In this document: piece by piece, positions 26,054-34,607 of the stretch
How the letters are laid out: each line of letters opens with the position of its first letter
Numbering within the stretch: position 1 is the first letter of the stretch
Assembly: GCF_003075095.1 (NCBI RefSeq)
Contig: NZ_QCZF01000002.1
Location: 477,054 to 541,053 of the forward strand
Direction of reading: 5' to 3'
Length of the DNA stretch: 64,000 bases
From: Blastococcus litoris
GTDB lineage: Bacteria; Actinomycetota; Actinomycetes; Mycobacteriales; Geodermatophilaceae
Program-made: the position numbers and the translations under genes
The notes under the pieces: generated by a model
Database searches by the model: none
What the model was told of the DNA's origin: nothing
What the model saw: only the letters and a program-made list of their open reading frames with translations

Positions 26054-27514
26054 GTGGCACTTCTCGACGACGGCGCATGGCAGGGCAAGGTCTGGACCGG
26101 GGCGTGGACCGACGGCAGCGGCGGTACCTACGACGCGCTGGAGCCGGCGACGGGCGAGGTGCTCGGCTCGGTGGGGAAGGCGACCCCGGAGGACGTGCAC
26201 GAGGCGGCGGTCCGCGCGGTCGGGGCGCAGAAGGCGTGGGCGGCCCTGCCGTTCGAGCAGCGCGCCGCCGTGCTACGCAGGGCCGGTGACGTGCTCTCGG
26301 CCCACGCGGACGAGATCAAGGGCTGGCTGGCCCGCGAGTCCGGCGCCATCCAGCCGTTCGGCGACTTCCAGGTCCACACGTCCGCGCAGGAGTGCTACGA
26401 GGCCTCCGCGCTGCCGTCCCACCCGTACGGCGAGCTGCTGCGGACCGGCTCGCCGCGGCTGTCGTTCGCCCGCCGCGTGCCCGCGGGCGTCGTCGGCGTC
26501 ATCGCCCCGTTCAACGTGCCCACGATCCTGGCGATCCGCGCCGTCGCACCGGCGCTGGCCCTGGGCAACGCCGTCATCCTCAAGCCCGACCCGCGGACGG
26601 CGATCAGCGGCGGCGCCATGTTCGCGCGCGTCTTCGAGGAGGCCGGGCTGCCCGCCGGGGTGCTGCAGGTGCTGCCGGGCGGTGCCGACGTCGGCGAGGC
26701 GCTGGTCGTGGAGCCCGCCGTCCGGGTCATCGCCTTCACCGGATCGACGCGGGCCGGGCGCTCCGTCGGCGCGCTGGCCGGCCAGCACCTCAAGCGCGCG
26801 CACCTGGAGCTGGGCGGGAACTCGGCGCTGATCGTGCTCGGGGACGTCGACGTGACCGCGGCCGCCTCGGTCGGCGCGTGGGGCACGTTCGCCCACCAGG
26901 GGCAGATCTGCATGGCCACCTCGCGGCACCTGGTGCACGAGTCGATCGCCGAGGAGTACACGCAGATCCTCACCGAGAAGGTGGAGAAGCTGCCGGTCGG
27001 TGACCCGTTCCGCGACCAGGTGGCGCTGGGGCCGCTGATCGACGCCGGCCAGCGCGACCGCGTGCACGGGCTGGTCACCGCCTCGGTCGAGGGCGGGGCG
27101 ACGGTGCGCACGGGCGGTACCTACGAGGGGCTCTTCTACCGGCCGACGGTGCTGGGCGACGTCCCGGTCGAGGCCCCCGCCTACCAGGAGGAGATCTTCG
27201 GGCCGGTCGCCCCGGTGACGCCGTTCTCGTCGCTGGACGAGGTCGCCGAGCTGGCCGCGGGCACCGAGTACGGCCTGTCGCTGGGCATCCTGACCCGCGA
27301 CGTGTACGCCGGCCTGCAGCTGGCCGAGCGGATCCCGTCCGGGCTGGTGCACATCAACGACCAGACGGTCAACGACGAGGCGGTGGCACCCTTCGGCGGC
27401 GTCGGCGCGTCGGGCACCGGGTCCCGGCACGGCGGTCCGATGGCCAACATCGAGGCGTTCACCGAGACCCAGTGGGTCACCCTGCGCGGCGACCTCCCCG
27501 CCTACCCCTTCTGA
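26054..27514 (+). CDS. Aldehyde dehydrogenase, benzaldehyde/vanillin dehydrogenase-like
   Basis: A 486-residue NAD(P)-dependent aldehyde dehydrogenase. Asn154 (APFNVP), Glu252 (LELGGNS) and Cys286 (HQGQICMA) are the catalytic set. The residues around the cysteine and the C-terminal FGGVGASGTGSRHGGP resemble benzaldehyde and vanillin dehydrogenases. It would oxidise an aromatic aldehyde to the acid for the CoA ligase encoded just before it. GTG start after GGAGG; the in-frame start at 26018 is less likely. It ends at a long hairpin shared with the CoA-transferase operon. Confidence 0.85.
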   Translation: MALLDDGAWQGKVWTGAWTDGSGGTYDALEPATGEVLGSVGKATPEDVHEAAVRAVGAQKAWAALPFEQRAAVLRRAGDVLSAHADEIKGWLARESGAIQPFGDFQVHTSAQECYEASALPSHPYGELLRTGSPRLSFARRVPAGVVGVIAPFNVPTILAIRAVAPALALGNAVILKPDPRTAISGGAMFARVFEEAGLPAGVLQVLPGGADVGEALVVEPAVRVIAFTGSTRAGRSVGALAGQHLKRAHLELGGNSALIVLGDVDVTAAASVGAWGTFAHQGQICMATSRHLVHESIAEEYTQILTEKVEKLPVGDPFRDQVALGPLIDAGQRDRVHGLVTASVEGGATVRTGGTYEGLFYRPTVLGDVPVEAPAYQEEIFGPVAPVTPFSSLDEVAELAAGTEYGLSLGILTRDVYAGLQLAERIPSGLVHINDQTVNDEAVAPFGGVGASGTGSRHGGPMANIEAFTETQWVTLRGDLPAYPF

Positions 27515-27523
27515 CGGTCCGCT

Positions 27524-27588
27524 GGGACCGTTGTCCCTCGGGCAGCCACTCCGGAGCCGGAAGTGGCCGGCCCAGGGACAACGGTCCC
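27524..27588. terminator. Long bidirectional terminator between converging operons
   Basis: A perfect 15-bp inverted repeat, GGGACCGTTGTCCCT at 27524-27538 and its complement at 27574-27588, encloses a second hairpin built on GCCACT and AGTGGC with CCGG repeats. It sits midway between the aldehyde dehydrogenase and CoA-transferase stops. Confidence 0.75.
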
Positions 27589-27612
27589 CGGCGGCCGTGA
27601 CGCGGAAGGGCG

Positions 27613-28281
27613 TCAGACGGTGGTGGGGAGGGGCATCTCGCGGAGGTCGTCGGCGACGGTGAGCGGCGCGCCGGTGGCGGCCACGACCTCGTCGGCGGAG
27701 ACGCCGGGCGCGGTCTCGAGCAGCACCAGACCCCGCTCGGTCACGTCGATGACGGCGAGGTCGGTGATGATCCGGTCGACGCACGCCTTGCCGGTCAGCG
27801 GCAGCGTGCACTCCTCGACGATCTTCGGTGACCCGTCGCGGGCGACGTGCTCCATCATGATGATCACGCGACGTGCGCCGTGGACGAGGTCCATCGCGCC
27901 GCCCATGCCGTTGACCATCTTCCCGGGGATGAGCCAGTTGGCGAGGTCGCCGCGGGTGTTCACCTGCATCGCCCCGAGGATCGCGACGTCCAGGTGCTTG
28001 CCGCGGATCATCCCGAACGACTCCGACGAGTCGAAGAAGCTCGCCCCGGGCAGGAGCGTGACGGTCTCCTTGCCGGCGTTGATCAGGTCCGGGTCCTCGT
28101 CGCCCTCGAAGGGGTAGGGGCCGACCCCGAGGATCCCGTTCTCGGAGTGCAGGACGACGTGGACGCCGTCGGGCACGTAGTTCGGCACCAGGGTCGGCAT
28201 CCCGATCCCGAGGTTCACGTACTGGCCGTCCTCGAGCTCGAGGGCCACGCGGGCGGCGAGCTGCTCACGGTTGAGGGACAT
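27613..28281 (-). CDS. scoB: 3-oxoacid CoA-transferase, subunit B
   Basis: A 222-residue beta subunit of a class I CoA-transferase. The catalytic glutamate lies in [10 protein letters not shown] (Glu47), preceded by [14 protein letters not shown]. It exchanges CoA between succinyl-CoA and a 3-oxo acid. The motif wording is close to succinyl-CoA:acetoacetate transferase; 3-oxoadipate transferase (PcaJ) is a close relative and would fit an aromatic cluster. Its ATG overlaps the last base of the subunit A stop region, so the two are coupled. Confidence 0.87.
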   Translation of the reverse strand: MSLNREQLAARVALELEDGQYVNLGIGMPTLVPNYVPDGVHVVLHSENGILGVGPYPFEGDEDPDLINAGKETVTLLPGASFFDSSESFGMIRGKHLDVAILGAMQVNTRGDLANWLIPGKMVNGMGGAMDLVHGARRVIIMMEHVARDGSPKIVEECTLPLTGKACVDRIITDLAVIDVTERGLVLLETAPGVSADEVVAATGAPLTVADDLREMPLPTTV

Positions 28282-29081
28282 CAGGCGGTGGCCTCCTCGC
28301 CGGCGGCGGCCGGGGTGTCGGAGCGGTCGCTGCGCGGGCGGGTGGTGCGCTTCTCGATCGGCTTGCGGTCTCCGCCCACCACGACGACGCGGTCGACGTA
28401 GACCCCGGGGAGGTGCACGTGCTCCGGGGTGAGGTCTCCGGGCTCCACCAGCTCCTCGACCTCGGCGATCGTGATGCGGCCGGCCATCCCGGCCAGCGGG
28501 TTGAAGTTGCGCGCCGACTCGTGGAAGTAGAGATTGCCGTGCCGGTCGCCCATGAGGGCGTGCACCAGGCCGAAGTCGGCGGTCAGCGCGGTCTCCAGCA
28601 CGTACTGCTGGCCGTCGAACTCCCGGACCTCCTTGGGCCGGCTGGTCTCCACGACGTTCCCGTCGGCGTCGTACCGGACGGGGATGCCGCCGTCGGCGAC
28701 CAGCGTGCCGACCCCGGTGGGCGTGTAGAACGCGGGGATGCCGGCACCCCCGGCGCGCAGCCGCTCGGCGAGCGTGCCCTGCGGGGTGAGCTCGACCTCC
28801 AGCTGCCCGGACAGGTAGAGCCGGGCCAGCTCCTTGTTGCCGCCGACGAACGAGCTGATGGTCTTGCGGATCCGGCCGGCGTACAGCAGCACGCCGAGCG
28901 CCGCGTCGTCCACTCCGCAGTTGTTGGAGATGGTGGTCAGCTCGGCGGTGCCCTGCTCCAGCAGCGCGTCGATCAGCGCGAAGGGGACCCCGCAGAGACC
29001 GAACCCCCCGACGGCGAGCGTCGCGCCGTCGGAGATGTCCGCGACGGCCTCCCTGGTGGTGGCCACGACTTTGTCCAACAC
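28281..29081 (-). CDS. scoA: 3-oxoacid CoA-transferase, subunit A
   Basis: A 266-residue alpha subunit with the glycine-rich [15 protein letters not shown] and the oxyanion-forming [13 protein letters not shown] region. A polar C-terminal tail of about 25 residues ([17 protein letters not shown]) is longer than usual. GTG start at 29081. It forms the enzyme with subunit B encoded directly downstream. Confidence 0.87.
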   Translation of the reverse strand: MLDKVVATTREAVADISDGATLAVGGFGLCGVPFALIDALLEQGTAELTTISNNCGVDDAALGVLLYAGRIRKTISSFVGGNKELARLYLSGQLEVELTPQGTLAERLRAGGAGIPAFYTPTGVGTLVADGGIPVRYDADGNVVETSRPKEVREFDGQQYVLETALTADFGLVHALMGDRHGNLYFHESARNFNPLAGMAGRITIAEVEELVEPGDLTPEHVHLPGVYVDRVVVVGGDRKPIEKRTTRPRSDRSDTPAAAGEEATA

Positions 29082-29200
29082 GAGCTCCCATCGGTCCGGG
29101 CTGCGGGCTCCCAGTATCCATTCCGGCCCCCGTCGCTCCGACCTGCGGCATCCACTGGGTGGAACGGGAACTCCCCGTCGGTGACCTCCGTTGCGCGGAC

Positions 29201-29539
29201 ATGGAGCTGACCTGTCCGAAGTGCCACGGGACCATGCGCACCTACGAGCGCAACGGCGTGCACGTGGACCAGTGCGCCGACTGCCGGGGGATCTTCCTCG
29301 ACCGGGGTGAGCTCGACCGGTTGATCGACGCCGAGAACGCCTGGCACGGCGGGGGGCGCGCGACGCAGACCCACCAGTCCTCGGACCACCAGTCCTACCG
29401 GTCGTCCGGCGACCAGCAGGGCGGTCTCGGCGGGGTGGTCGGCGAGGTGCTCCGTCAGGTGCAGAGCACCAAGCACTCGTCGCACTCGTCGACCCACCGG
29501 CGCAAGAAGGAGTCGTTCCTCGGCGACCTCTTCGGCTGA
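29201..29539 (+). CDS. TFIIB-type zinc-ribbon protein
   Basis: A 112-residue protein. The N-terminal 40 residues form a zinc ribbon with Cys5/Cys8 (CPKC) and Cys25/Cys28 (CADC), followed by [14 protein letters not shown], the signature of the zf-TFIIB group. The rest is Ser/His/Gln-rich and ends in a basic patch with ESFLGDLFG. The ATG at 29201 starts right at the domain; an upstream in-frame start at 29159 would add 14 residues without similarity. Function of this group is unknown. Confidence 0.8.
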   Translation: MELTCPKCHGTMRTYERNGVHVDQCADCRGIFLDRGELDRLIDAENAWHGGGRATQTHQSSDHQSYRSSGDQQGGLGGVVGEVLRQVQSTKHSSHSSTHRRKKESFLGDLFG

Positions 29540-29565
29540 CCGGGTTCGGCTGACCGGGCTCCGGC

Positions 29566-30555
29566 TCAGCCGAGGCGGACGGTGAGCCGGACGCGCGTGC
29601 CCTGGTCGTCGGAGGAGAGGTCGACGTGGTCGCACAGCTGCCGGGCCAGCCACAGCCCCATGCCGCCTCGGGAGAGGTCGTCGCCGTGCGCCGGGCCGTA
29701 GCCGGCGAAGGGATCGGTGAGGCCGGGGCCTCCGTCGTCGATCGAGCAGACGATCCGGTCGTCGCCGACCCAGAGCCGGAGGCCCACCGGCGGCCTGCCG
29801 TGGCGGACGGCGTTGGACGTCATCTCGTCGACGGCGAGCAGGTAGTCCTCGACCAGGTCCCGCGGCGCGTCCACGGTCGCGAGCTCGGCGGCGACGGCGT
29901 GCCGCAGGCCGATGTAGTCCTCGACGTCACGGGCCCACAGCCGGGGCGCGGTGGCCTCCAGCGGGTCCACCGGGACCGGCAGCTCCGCGAGGTACCGGGC
30001 CGGCGGGACGAAGTCGGGGTTGGCCGAGCGCCCCGCCGGCGTCACGAGGGCGGTGTGGGTGCGCAGCGCCGACTCCAGGACCGGGTCGGGGAGCGCCTGC
30101 GTGTCGAACACGCACAGCCCCCACAGCGGCCAGTCCGCCAGCGCCTTGTTGATCACCGACTCGTAGCGCATCCACTCCAGCCAGTCGCGCTCGGTGGCCC
30201 CGTAGTCGACCTCGCCGATCACGCGGACGCGGCGGGCCCCTCCGGCGGAACGCTCGTGGGCGACCCGGCGGAAGGTGGTGATCGCCGTGGGCGTGCGGGC
30301 GCGGTAGACGTCGCCCCGCTCGAGGATGTGCACGCGGGGGTCGCCGTCGAGGGCGTCGCGGAGAGCGGCCGACGTCTGTTCCCCGGCCGCCACCACCGCG
30401 GCGTCACCGGCCGCCAGGCCCTCGAGCAGGAAGGGCACGGCCACGTCGACCAGCTGCGCCCGGTCGTCGTAGAGCAGGGCGTCGTGCAGGTAGGCGCGCG
30501 GGGTGTGCAGGTGGTCGGGAGCGGGCGCCGCCCCCTCCGATCCCCACCCAGTCAT
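29566..30555 (-). CDS. Anti-sigma regulatory-like protein: MEDS domain plus HATPase_c
   Basis: A 329-residue cytoplasmic protein. Residues about 20-175 form a MEDS domain (HDALLYDDRAQLVDVAVPFLLEGL), thought to sense methanogen/one-carbon or organic signals in some regulators. The C-terminal 130 residues are an RsbW-like ATPase (N-box DEMTSNAVRHG; G-box SIDDGGPGLTDPF; GGMGLWLARQLCD). Such proteins are usually partner-switching anti-sigma kinases or orphan sensor kinases. No anti-anti-sigma or sigma gene is adjacent. Confidence 0.8.
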   Translation of the reverse strand: MTGWGSEGAAPAPDHLHTPRAYLHDALLYDDRAQLVDVAVPFLLEGLAAGDAAVVAAGEQTSAALRDALDGDPRVHILERGDVYRARTPTAITTFRRVAHERSAGGARRVRVIGEVDYGATERDWLEWMRYESVINKALADWPLWGLCVFDTQALPDPVLESALRTHTALVTPAGRSANPDFVPPARYLAELPVPVDPLEATAPRLWARDVEDYIGLRHAVAAELATVDAPRDLVEDYLLAVDEMTSNAVRHGRPPVGLRLWVGDDRIVCSIDDGGPGLTDPFAGYGPAHGDDLSRGGMGLWLARQLCDHVDLSSDDQGTRVRLTVRLG

Positions 30556-30644
30556 CGGTCCACCCCGGAGATGTCAGTTGCCACCCGACATCGGGGGCTT
30601 GCCGGTCCCACGGTAGGCCAGTTGCGGCTGCGCGGCCGGATGTC

Positions 30645-32138
30645 CTACGGGGCGACGTCGGGCACCCGGTCGCGCATGCGCGAGTTCCGGTAGCCGTAGA
30701 CGGCGTAGACGACCAGGCCCAGCAGCAGCCAGGCGAGGAACCGGAGCCACGTCTCGATGCTGAGGTTGACCATCAGGTAGAGGCAGGCCACCGCGGACAG
30801 CACCGGCACGGCGGGGGAGAAGGGGACGCGGAAGGGGCGCCTGAGCTCCGGCCGGGTGCGGCGCAGGACCGGGACCGCGGCCGACACCAGCACGAACGCG
30901 AACAGGGTGCCGATGCTGACCAGGTTGGCCAGCTCCTCCAGCGGCACGAACGTCGCCATCACCAGCACGAGCGCGGCGAACAGCACGGTCATCCGCACCG
31001 GTGTCCCGGTGCGCGGGTGCACCTTCGCCACGGCCGGCGGCAGCAGCCCGTCGCGGCCCATGGCGAAGCCGATCCGCGTCATGGTGATCAGGTCGACGAG
31101 GATCACCGAGGTCAGCCCGGCGACGGCGGCCAGGGACACCAGCGCCGAGGCCCAGCCCAGCCCGACCTGGTCGAACGCGTCCGCGATCGGCGCCCCCGGG
31201 TCGATGTCGCGGTAGTCGACCATCCCGACCAGCACGAACGAGACGCCGATGTAGAGCGCCGTCGCCAGGCCGAGGGTGCCGAGCAGCCCGAGCGGCAGGT
31301 CCCGGCCCGGACGCCGGGTCTCCTCCGAGAGGTTCGCGACCGCCTCGAAGCCGGTGTAGGAGAAGAAGACCACCGCGGCCGCCGTCAGCACGCCGCCGAT
31401 GCCGAAGACCGCCGGCTCCAGGCCGAACGCCGCGGCGATGAGCGGCTGGTCGATCCCCCCGCCGGTGTCGCTCGGCTCGCCCGACGGGACGAACGGGGTG
31501 AGGTTGGCGCCCCGCACGAACCAGGCGCCGGCGACGACCACGAACACGCAGATGGCCACCTTGACGACCACGAGCGCGTTGGTCACCCGCGCGGACTCGC
31601 GGATGCCCAGGGCCGCCACGACGGTGAGGACGACGACGATCAGCGCCGCGCCGACGTTGACGGTGGTCCCCTCGCCGAACAGCGACGTGGGCAGGTCGAG
31701 CAGGTTGCCGACGTACCCCGACCAACCGCGCGCGACGACGGCGGCGCCGAGGGCGAACTCGAGGAAGAGGTCCCACCCGATGATCCAGGCGATCAGCTCC
31801 CCGACGGTGGCGTAGGCGTAGGAGTAGGCGCTGCCCGCCGTCGGCACGCTGGAGGCGAGCTCGGCGTAGCAGAGCGCGGCCAGCAGGGCGACCACGCCGG
31901 CCACGGCGAAGGAGATGACGACGGCCGGGCCGGCGGTGTCGCGGGCCTGGATGCCGGTGAGCGTGAAGATGCCGGTGCCGATGACCACGCCGATGCCCAT
32001 GCCGACGAGGTGGCGGGCGCTGAGGTTCTGGCGCAGGCGGCCGACGTCGCTGCCCGCGCCCTCACCGGCGGCGTCCTCGCCGATGTGCTCGACCGACTTG
32101 GTACGGAACAGGTCCACCGCGGGGACGCTAGGACCCAT
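30645..32138 (-). CDS. Amino acid permease, APC superfamily (cationic amino acid transporter type)
   Basis: A 497-residue membrane transporter with 12 or more helices. The first helix carries the APC signature GMGIGVVIGTGIFTLTG, and the ARDTAGPAVVISF and FFSYTGFEAVANLSEE segments match the CAT/YfnA-type subgroup. I chose the ATG at 32138 (PSVPAVDLFRTKSVE N-terminus); the longer frame is not conserved in style. It is divergent from an aldehyde dehydrogenase gene, across 112 bases, so the two may serve one pathway such as amino acid or GABA use. Confidence 0.85.
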   Translation of the reverse strand: MGPSVPAVDLFRTKSVEHIGEDAAGEGAGSDVGRLRQNLSARHLVGMGIGVVIGTGIFTLTGIQARDTAGPAVVISFAVAGVVALLAALCYAELASSVPTAGSAYSYAYATVGELIAWIIGWDLFLEFALGAAVVARGWSGYVGNLLDLPTSLFGEGTTVNVGAALIVVVLTVVAALGIRESARVTNALVVVKVAICVFVVVAGAWFVRGANLTPFVPSGEPSDTGGGIDQPLIAAAFGLEPAVFGIGGVLTAAAVVFFSYTGFEAVANLSEETRRPGRDLPLGLLGTLGLATALYIGVSFVLVGMVDYRDIDPGAPIADAFDQVGLGWASALVSLAAVAGLTSVILVDLITMTRIGFAMGRDGLLPPAVAKVHPRTGTPVRMTVLFAALVLVMATFVPLEELANLVSIGTLFAFVLVSAAVPVLRRTRPELRRPFRVPFSPAVPVLSAVACLYLMVNLSIETWLRFLAWLLLGLVVYAVYGYRNSRMRDRVPDVAP

Positions 32139-32250
32139 CACGGCCCGCCGCCCGCCGAGGCACGGTGGCCTGCGGCACAGCGGTTTCACGACCGCGTCGC
32201 CGGGCAGGGGAGAGCCGACGCGAGGCAGCACCACCGACGGGAGAGCACCC

Positions 32251-33675
32251 ATGGCCATCGCCACCATCAACCCGGCCACCGGCGAGACGCTGAAGACCTA
32301 CGAGCCGCTGTCCGACGACGCGCTCGAGGAGAAGCTGGCCCGAGCCGCCGCCGCTGCCGCGACCTACCGGCGCACGTCGCCGGAGGAGCGGGCGGGCTGG
32401 CTGAGCGCGGCCGCCGACGTCCTCGACGAGGACGCCGACGCCGTCGCCGAGCTGATGACGACCGAGATGGGCAAGACCCTCGCCTCGGCGAAGGCCGAGG
32501 TGGCCAAGTGCGCCAAGGCCCTGCGCTGGTACGCCGAGCACGGCCCTGCCCTGCTGCGGCCGGAGGAGAAGGACGCCGGCGCGGTGAAGGCCGTCGACGC
32601 CTACGTCGTCCACCAGCCGATCGGCGTCGTCCTGGCGATCATGCCGTGGAACTTCCCGCTCTGGCAGGCGATGCGGTTCGCCGCCCCGGCGCTGATGGCC
32701 GGCAACGTCGGCCTGCTCAAGCACGCCAGCAACGTGCCGCAGACCGCCCTCTACCTGGAGGAGCTCTTCCGCAAGGCGGGCTTCCCCGACGACGTCTTCC
32801 AGACGCTGCTGATCGGCTCGTCGACCATCGAGAAGGTGCTGCGCGACGACCGGGTCGCCGCCGCGACGCTCACCGGCAGCGCCCCGGCCGGGCAGTCGGT
32901 GGCCTCGATCGCCGGCGACGCGCTGAAGAAGACGGTGCTGGAGCTCGGCGGCAGCGACCCGTTCATCGTCATGCCGTCGGCGAACCTGGAGAAGGCGGCG
33001 GAGGTCGCCGTCACCGCGCGCAACCAGAACAACGGCCAGAGCTGCATCGCGGCCAAGCGCTTCTTCGTGCACCGCGACGTGGCCGACGAGTTCACCCGCC
33101 TGTTCGCGGAGAAGATCGCGGCGCTCACCGTCGGCGACCCCATGGACGAGGACACCCAGATCGGCCCGCTGGCCACCGAGTCGGGCCGGGAGGACGTCGA
33201 GAAGTACGTGGACGACGCCGTCGCCAAGGGCGCGACGGTGCTGGTGGGCGGCACGCGGGTCGACCGGCCGGGCTGGTTCTACGAGCCCACGCTGCTCAGC
33301 GGCATCACCCCGGAGATGGACCTCTACTCCGAGGAGGTCTTCGGCCCGGTGGCGGCGCTGTTCACGGTGGACTCGCTCGGCGAGGCGATCGAGATCGCCA
33401 ACAGCCACCCCTACGGCCTCGGCGCCAACCTGTGGAGCGAGGACGAGGACGAGCGGGCGCAGTTCATCGCCGACGTCGCCTCGGGCATGGCATTCATCAA
33501 CGGGATGGTGACCAGCTACCCGGAGCTGCCCTTCGGCGGCGTGAAGCAGAGCGGCTACGGCCGCGAGCTCACCGAGCTCGGCATGCGGGAGTTCATGAAC
33601 GCGAAGACGGTCTGGGTCGGGCCGCCCAGCGGCGAGCAGGGGGATGGTGACACGGCGGGGGCCGCATCAGAATGA
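32251..33675 (+). CDS. NAD(P)-dependent succinate-semialdehyde dehydrogenase-like aldehyde dehydrogenase
   Basis: A 474-residue aldehyde dehydrogenase of the GabD/AldH-like group. Asn134 (MPWNFPLW), Glu231 (LELGGSDP) and Cys265 (NNGQSCIAAKR) are the catalytic set. The group oxidises succinate semialdehyde and related short aldehydes. ATG start after a GGGAG. The last 15 residues are polar and weakly conserved in composition. It sits divergent to an amino acid permease. Confidence 0.87.
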   Translation: MAIATINPATGETLKTYEPLSDDALEEKLARAAAAAATYRRTSPEERAGWLSAAADVLDEDADAVAELMTTEMGKTLASAKAEVAKCAKALRWYAEHGPALLRPEEKDAGAVKAVDAYVVHQPIGVVLAIMPWNFPLWQAMRFAAPALMAGNVGLLKHASNVPQTALYLEELFRKAGFPDDVFQTLLIGSSTIEKVLRDDRVAAATLTGSAPAGQSVASIAGDALKKTVLELGGSDPFIVMPSANLEKAAEVAVTARNQNNGQSCIAAKRFFVHRDVADEFTRLFAEKIAALTVGDPMDEDTQIGPLATESGREDVEKYVDDAVAKGATVLVGGTRVDRPGWFYEPTLLSGITPEMDLYSEEVFGPVAALFTVDSLGEAIEIANSHPYGLGANLWSEDEDERAQFIADVASGMAFINGMVTSYPELPFGGVKQSGYGRELTELGMREFMNAKTVWVGPPSGEQGDGDTAGAASE

Positions 33676-33703
33676 CCGCGTGACCTCCGGGACGGCCGCC
33701 CGC

Positions 33704-34048
33704 CTAGTGCAGCCGGGATCGCCAGTCGGCGGGCACCCGGCCGCGCGGGCCGGGGGCCGGCTGGTCGACCGGGTGGTGCTGCGGCGGGGCCAGCACCACG
33801 CCGACCACCGGCTGCTCGGTCGAGAAGTCCCAGAACCAGTCCTCGCCGGGCTCGAAGCTGCGGATCACCGGGTGCCCCGAGGCCGCCGCGTGCGCCCGCG
33901 CGTGCTGGTTCGGCGAGGAGTCGCAGCACCCCACGTGCCCGCAGCGGGCACACCGGCGCAGGTGGAACCACCAGCCGCCGGCCTGCTCGCACTCGACGCA
34001 GCCGGTTCCCGAGGGCGGCACGGCGGGGTCGATCTGCTGGCCGGTCAT
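33704..34048 (-). CDS. UBP-type zinc-finger protein
   Basis: A 114-residue protein made almost entirely of a UBP zinc finger: Cys17, Cys20, Cys33, Cys36, Cys41, His49, His53 and His59 in the order CVEC, CARCGHVGCC, QHARAH, GHP, followed by FWDFSTEQP. In eukaryotes the domain binds the ubiquitin C-terminus; in bacteria the role is unknown. It is often a small partner of redox or sensor genes. Here it faces away from DUF5709, the response regulator-flavoprotein and a histidine kinase, with only 32 bases to the DUF5709 start. Confidence 0.85.
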   Translation of the reverse strand: MTGQQIDPAVPPSGTGCVECEQAGGWWFHLRRCARCGHVGCCDSSPNQHARAHAAASGHPVIRSFEPGEDWFWDFSTEQPVVGVVLAPPQHHPVDQPAPGPRGRVPADWRSRLH

Positions 34049-34080
34049 CCGCACACTCCGAGCTGAAGGGACGCACCATC

Positions 34081-34530
34081 GTGGAACCTGGGATCTACGG
34101 TACGGACGGCACCGACCCCGAGGAAGCCTCCGGGCTGCTCGAGCCGGAGGACACCCTCGACGACCCGCGCGGGGTCCGGGACGTCCTCGACACCGGCTGG
34201 TCGCCCCCGGAACGCCCGTGGGGCGTCGAGGACTGGGGGACGACGGAGTCGGAGGAGCTGGCCGGCGAGAGCCTGGACGGCCGCCTCGCCCGCGAGCTGC
34301 CCGACCGCTCCGACGACGACGGCGACGGCCTGGGTGACAGCTCGGACACCGACGGCGAGCTGCTCGACGACGAGGTCGGCGACGACCGCGCCGGCCGGCT
34401 GGTCGACTCCGACGACGGTGGCGCCGGGGACACCGACGACGAGCTCTGGGCCCGGGACGCGGGGATCGACGGCGCCGCGGCGTCGGCCGAGGAGGCGGCC
34501 GTGCACGTCGTCCGGGACCGCGACCGCTAG
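34081..34530 (+). CDS. DUF5709 domain-containing acidic protein
   Basis: A 149-residue very acidic protein (rich in Asp, Glu, Gly) with the DUF5709 pattern: EDTLDDPRGVRDVLDTGWSPPERP near residues 28-55 and a C-terminal ASAEEAAVHVV. No membrane segment or cysteine motif. Function unknown; in actinobacteria such proteins are small, cytoplasmic and probably disordered. GTG start at 34081. Confidence 0.75.
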   Translation: MEPGIYGTDGTDPEEASGLLEPEDTLDDPRGVRDVLDTGWSPPERPWGVEDWGTTESEELAGESLDGRLARELPDRSDDDGDGLGDSSDTDGELLDDEVGDDRAGRLVDSDDGGAGDTDDELWARDAGIDGAAASAEEAAVHVVRDRDR

Positions 34531-34607
34531 AGGGGTGCGCCGGCGGTCGCGGCGCGACTAGCGTTGACGACGGCCACGACCCGCCGTGGCACGACAGGAG
34601 TCGCCGC

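Noticed and set aside
24400..26088. 562-residue minus-strand frame over the acyl-CoA synthetase
   Set aside because: Shadow frame; no motif, whereas the plus strand has all adenylate-forming motifs.
27613..29081. Naming the CoA-transferase as pcaIJ
   Set aside because: The aromatic context is attractive, but the active-site wording is equally or more like succinyl-CoA:acetoacetate transferase, and no other beta-ketoadipate gene is present.
31017..33650. 877-residue plus-strand frame across the permease and aldehyde dehydrogenase
   Set aside because: Low-complexity translation overlapping two well-supported genes in other frames.
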